Part shown: positions 59,981 through 64,000 of the stretch, piece after piece
Layout of the letters: each line of letters starts with the position of its first letter
Position numbering within the stretch: the first letter of the stretch is position 1
Origin: Carex sylvatica
Taxonomy: Eukaryota; Streptophyta; Magnoliopsida; Poales; Cyperaceae
Assembly: GCA_964058845.1 (NCBI GenBank)
Contig: CAXKVR010000036.1
Location: 372,001 to 436,000, forward strand
Reading direction: 5' to 3'
DNA length: 64,000 bases
The notes under the pieces: model-generated
Seen by the model: only the letters and a program-made list of their open reading frames with translations
What the model was told of the DNA's origin: nothing
Database searches by the model: none
Program-made: the position numbers and the translations under genes

Positions 59981-61330
59981 AAGTAGAAGACAGCAAGCAG
60001 TTCGGTACCAGCCCACACTTGGAAAAAACTCTAATACAAGCCACAAGCCATTGTAACCAGCAAAAGTTAATAAGCATCATTTATCTTTCGAACCAGTAAA
60101 ATTATCTGTTCTCACCAGCAAGGACAAAAACTTTACCAGAAAAACCAGATAAGTAAAAAACTTACGCAATACAACAAAAAAGGAAACCCTTGCCGAAACT
60201 CTAACCGGGGACAACTGGAAATCACCAAAAATACTCTTCCTCCAACATGAAAACATGATGCGCACTTTCAGGTTTGCTCCGTAAGTGAAGTTATAAACTA
60301 GTCAGTATAGAGTTCGTCGTTTCATTCTAATGTGCTGTTGTTGTAGAAAAAAAGGAGTATTATATAGATGTACTTTTATGCATGACGATCACACAGGTAT
60401 GTTATATATTGTTTAGATTTATTCTGTCAATTAGATATTTAGAGATTTTACACAGCATTACCCTAATATAGAATATATATAGAAAGTGAAATTTGTGGAA
60501 ATTGAGGACCGAATGAGAACCCTAATAGGGTAGTTTGAGTTAAAACAACATTTGACTTGCTAAATTAACTACAGAATTCTCTATCTTTGTTTATTGTGCC
60601 ATGTGATTATATCTTCTGTTTTGACCATTTGGGCTGCAAATGAGTTAGGTAGTGATTTCATATTCTGTTCATTTTTACTTGAAGTTCTGCTCATTGGACT
60701 CTTAGTGTTGCCCCCATTAATTGTATATTTTTTTCGGTTTTAACAGAAAAGTAGCAGACAGCAAGCAGTTCCGTACCAGCCCACACTTGGAAAAAACTCT
60801 AATACAAGCCACAAGCCATTGTAACCAGAAAAAGCTAATAATCATCATGTATCTTTCGAACCAGTAAAATTATCTGTTCTCACCAGCAAGGACAACCACT
60901 TTACCAGCAAAACCAGAAACCAGATAAGTAAAAAACTTACGCAATACCACAAAAAAGTAAACCCTAGCCGAAACTCTAACCGGAGACAACTGGAAATCAC
61001 CAAAAGAACTCTTCCTCCAACATGAAAACATGATGCGCACTTTCAGGTTTGCTCCCTAAGTGAAGTTATAAACTAGTCAATATAGAGTTCTTCCTTTCAT
61101 TCTAATGTGCCGTTGCTGTAGAAAAAAAGGAGTATTATATAGACGTACTTTTATGCATGACGATCACACAGGTATGTTATATATTGTTTAGATTTATTCT
61201 ATCAATTAGATATTTAGAGATTTTACCCAGCATTACTCCAATATAGAATATATTTAGGAAGTGAAATTAGTGAAAAATGAATACCGAATGAGAACCCCAC
61301 TAGGGAAAAATTGAGTAGTTTTGAGTTAAA

Positions 61331-61467
61331 ATTTTCTTATACGAGATGGCGAAATCATCTCATACAAGAGGCAAGAAATGGAGTATGATGCCAATAAACG
61401 CAACTTCTAGTCAATGCATCTGACTAGGCATAATGCTTTTCCATTAAAGATATTTTATTGAGTAAAG
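61331..61467. other. Array end junction
   Basis: The last unit breaks off after 'tttgagttaaaa' at about 61330, before its next acceptor. Unrelated sequence follows. Confidence 0.6.
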
Positions 61468-61800
61468 CTAGGGTGTGATGTGCTCACCAAGAGGGTTTGG
61501 TGAGCCCAACTCCAAAATTATATCGTATCAATTTCAAATACCGAATGCAAACCGTTGAAATCTATGTACGTCATGAGTTATGCAGTACAAGCAAAATTTT
61601 GAAAGTTTCGAATTTATTTGCTACAAGGTCAAGCGGTCAAAGGAATGAACCTTTTATATGCTATTTTATATATTTAATTTTTATTATTTCTTTGACGGCT
61701 TGACCTTGTAGTAAATAAAATTGAATCTTTTAAAATTTTGCATATACATGCATTACTAATGAAGTACATGGATTTCAACGGTTTAAATTCAGCATTTTAT
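61468..61800. mobile_element. Second CTAGGGTG-type palindromic element, right end missing
   Basis: It starts CTAGGGTGTGATGTGCTC with 'gggtttggtgagcccaactc', as at 38409. The inverted inner arms are present ('accgttgaaatctatgtac' against 'gtacatggatttcaacggtt'; 'acaaggtcaagc' against 'gcttgaccttgt'). The terminal GGTG...CACC end is missing on the right. Confidence 0.65.
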
Positions 61801-63235
61801 TTATGTTTTTTTCTTTAATTGTTGCAGTAACGCCACTAATTGCATGGACCTTGAATCACAGAATGACCTTACATTTAGTAATACTTCAATGACTCCTCGG
61901 ATTGTGAGGGCATAATTAATTTCCAAAACTAGGTACTGTTTGGATTTAATTAAAAATGTTGCATAAAGAAGTTGAATTTTAGTTTCGCCCATATGTTGTC
62001 CGAAATGTACCCATTTAATAACAGTCCTAATGTCCTAGAATGCAATACAAAATAGGCCACTCAGGATGAAATAAACAAATCATTGTCACTCAGGATGGTT
62101 AATCATCTTCCAAAAAAAAAAATTAAATAAATATAATTTACATGGTTTTCAGTAAAATTCAATTTTTAACAGGGGAGCAAATCTAATGTGTGCCCGGACC
62201 CAAGGCATGGATGCAGATTGGATATGTTCTCTCTTTAATTAGCTAATTTTTATTGCCATGCTCTCCTTTAAAAGTATGGAGATCTAAATATTTATTTAAA
62301 AGTATGCAGATTGGATATTCTCTGTTTTGGTTGGAGCGTGGATTAAATCTGTTTTTCGCTAAATATTGAATTTTCACAAAAAAAAAGTGTCAATTCTGTT
62401 TTTTTTTTTTTTTTGGGAAAAATGGCAAGGACAAAATATTTGGTAAAAAAGGTGACGTACTTAAAACACTAAATTGAGTGATGTTTAGATCAGTTCCCAA
62501 ATAAACAGAAGAAATTATGTAAAACATTATTTTCACCATTAAATAGCTGTACTTTCTTTCCGTCTATGTCATTTTTTTTAAAGAGTTTATTTCGGTTCCT
62601 AGCTGTATTCCCGAGTGTTGTAAAATCCTTGGGTGGATCGCAATATTAAAGCCAAGTAAAATAATAAGACACTTCCAATAAAATACGAAATAATAAAAAA
62701 AACTTAACCGAATAAAATATAACATAAATGAAGTTCTTAATAACAATTTTAAAAGTAATATTCAAGCAATATCATTTTACATAATTCAACACGTACAATA
62801 TATATTATTTCATTATACCACACTTTTATTTAATAATAACAAAACAAAATATTAAATTAAGTAAAATAAAGATAAACAAATTCAATGATGCATTAAGCAT
62901 AATTTAATTTTCAAAGTTATGTTGTTTCCAAACATAATTTAGAGATCTTGAATAATTTTTAGGCAGAGACAAATATAATTATATATACATGGTCAAGCCA
63001 GGTTTCAAAATTATATTTTTATCGTATTAATTAAATTTAATTCATAATTAATCAAATAAAATTTAAATTCAAATTTTTTTTTATTATTATTATGATGATT
63101 AAGAAAAATGTTCTACTATTAATTCTGAGATTCTGATATATAAAATAAGAATTTGATATACCCAAATAGAAACTCCAAGTCACTATTATACTCCATCGAT
63201 CGGTGCATTGTCGTGGTGAACCACATAATTTTCCT
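61801..63235. other. Intergenic AT-rich, no gene seen
   Basis: No coding or RNA feature recognised. The frames at 61801-61992 and 62564-62746 (both minus) lack domains. Confidence 0.5.
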
Positions 63236-63239
63236 ATTT

Positions 63240-63560
63240 ATTTGAACTTAGCAGAACTACCGACCATAGTGACAAATGAATTATTCTGATTAGGTTCGGC
63301 GATGTCAAAAAATTGTGATTTGGAAATAATTCAGATATAATTTGAGAATAATTCAGAATTATCCGGATCAAATATCTCAGTTATGCGAAAAATTTCAAAA
63401 AAAATCGCGAATAATTTATAAAATTCAGAAAAAATTCGTAAAATTTGCAAATTATTCGGGTTTAGTTTGATCAAAGTTCAGTCAAAGTTCGGTCAACCGA
63501 ATAATTTAATGTTCGGTTCAACATTACAAAAAAAAAAAAAACGAATTGTTTGAATTTAAT
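63240..63560. repeat. Dispersed 'gaataattcgg' repeat, copy 3
   Basis: 'accatagtgacaaatgaatt', 'gaattatccggatcaaa', 'atctcagt', 'ggtcaaccgaataattt' and 'gttcggttcaac' match 37780-38105 and 41970-42240 in order. Confidence 0.6.
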
Positions 63561-64000
63561 TCGCAAATCTATGTCTATGCTACCAACTACCAAGTATGGC
63601 TTGGTTTCTCTTTTTCCACCACCTAATAATGCGGTTGCCAGTTCCCAATTCCCTTGCCACACCCTCATGTTCGCTAAAACCCTCATTTTTAATTCTGTGA
63701 GTGTGAGCGAGGATACAGAAAGGTGGAGATCATAGTGAAAGATGCGCCTCAAAGGTAGGTTTTCTTTCCTGTTGGTGAATGGCAAGAGCTAAATTTTAGT
63801 GCTTTGGACATTTATTTATTTAATTGTGGAATTAATTAATTTTCCAGTAATTTTACATGGAACTGGAAGTGAGTGGTTTTTTTTATTGTATTTGTAGTTA
63901 TTGGATCACTTAGATATGGCACCACCTTCTGTTTGATGAAATGCCACTGAGAAAAACACTGTATTCTTTCTATAATTTCCTCTTTAATTTTCTTTTTAGC
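63560..64000 (+). other. Possible start of a further gene (weak PPR-like hint)
   Basis: From 63560 the composition becomes less AT-rich. An ATG near 63742 starts a very short open stretch (MRLK) before AAAG/GTAGGT, a fair donor. Near the window end a frame reads WHHLLFDEMPLRKTLYSFYN, open to the edge, which resembles the LFDEMP part of pentatricopeptide (PLS-type) motifs. One motif is not enough for a call, and no upstream PPR repeats are in frame. Confidence 0.2.

Larger units (their letters stand above)
45717..61330 (+). repeat. Tandem array of about 20 exon-intron-like units (0.73-0.94 kb)
   Basis: All units are head to tail. The anchor AGTAGAAGACAGCAAGCAG (or a variant) starts at 45811, 46673, 47464, 48248, 49098, 49885, 50672, 51613, 52343, 53129, 53916, 54646, 55376, 56162, 56949, 57679, 58409, 59195, 59982 and 60750. 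Typical spacing is 786-787, with 730 in units lacking 57 bases before the anchor. Each unit has T-rich sequence and TTTTAACAG (or TTTTAGCAG) before the anchor, and CACACAG/GTATGTTAT about 430-505 bases later, so it looks like an exon followed by a 300-360-bp intron. No frame is protein-like; the frames that recur begin with GTG, not ATG, and cross the acceptor. The origin is unknown. It lies next to the CDC20-like pseudogene and has no transposon ends. Confidence 0.9.

Noticed and set aside
46527..60099. Recurring open frames of 71-112 codons in the array (e.g. 53770-53985, 56803-57018)
   Set aside because: They start with GTG, not ATG, cross the acceptor-like site, change frame between units with small indels, and have no recognisable domain. 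They repeat because the DNA repeats.
45717..61330. Array as CRISPR, rDNA or centromeric satellite
   Set aside because: CRISPR does not apply to a plant nuclear genome and units are about 787 bp without short repeat-spacer pattern; there is no rRNA sequence; unit length and limited size do not fit a typical centromeric satellite.

Overview
This is nuclear DNA of a flowering plant, most likely a eudicot. It is AT-rich, its genes have GT-AG introns, and its families are plant-specific (glutamate-receptor-like channel, REM-type B3 factor, CDC20 relative, Athila retrotransposon). I cannot name the species. Little of the window is intact gene: most is nested transposons, small foldback elements and one large tandem array.

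Layout. 0.3-4.3 kb (minus): a clade-II-type glutamate receptor-like gene (GLR), exons 1-3. It degenerates just after the first membrane helix, and a 583-bp hAT-type MITE lies in intron 2. 4.4-7.5 kb: intergenic, with small inverted-repeat elements. 7.5-24.5 kb: a transposon nest. A minus-strand LINE is split by a large non-autonomous LTR element (TSD AGAAC), and the LINE reading continues exactly across the insertion. The 5' LTR of that element has lost about 366 bp, replaced by 9.4 kb of other retrotransposon DNA: a fragment of another LTR and a deleted Athila-like element, whose gag is itself split by a 1.4-kb solo LTR (TSD GCTTG). Three palindromic elements separated by TA microsatellites sit in the outer element's interior. 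24.6-24.85 kb: two small exon-like segments that I do not recognise. 25.8-27.9 kb: a truncated Copia element. 30.2-30.4 kb: a broken plant-mobile-domain fragment. 30.7-34.8 kb: AT-rich with nothing clear.

35.6-36.9 kb (plus): a two-domain B3 (REM-like) gene with three recognisable exons; its usual short first exon was not found. 37-43 kb: MITEs and diverged copies of the B3 upstream region. 43.9-45.7 kb: a CDC20-like pseudogene with two in-frame stops; its intron carries four copies of a 244-bp tandem repeat.

45.7-61.3 kb is the most striking part: about 20 head-to-tail units of roughly 0.73-0.94 kb. Each has a conserved acceptor-like site (TTTTAACAG) and donor-like site (CACAG/GTATGTTA), so the array reads as a series of repeated non-coding exon-intron modules. 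In its second half, four units form a 3,033-bp higher-order repeat present about 2.7 times with almost no differences. 61.3-64 kb: half a foldback element, another dispersed repeat and a weak hint of a following gene.

The genes show no joint pathway. The window records duplication and transposon nesting around a few scattered host genes.
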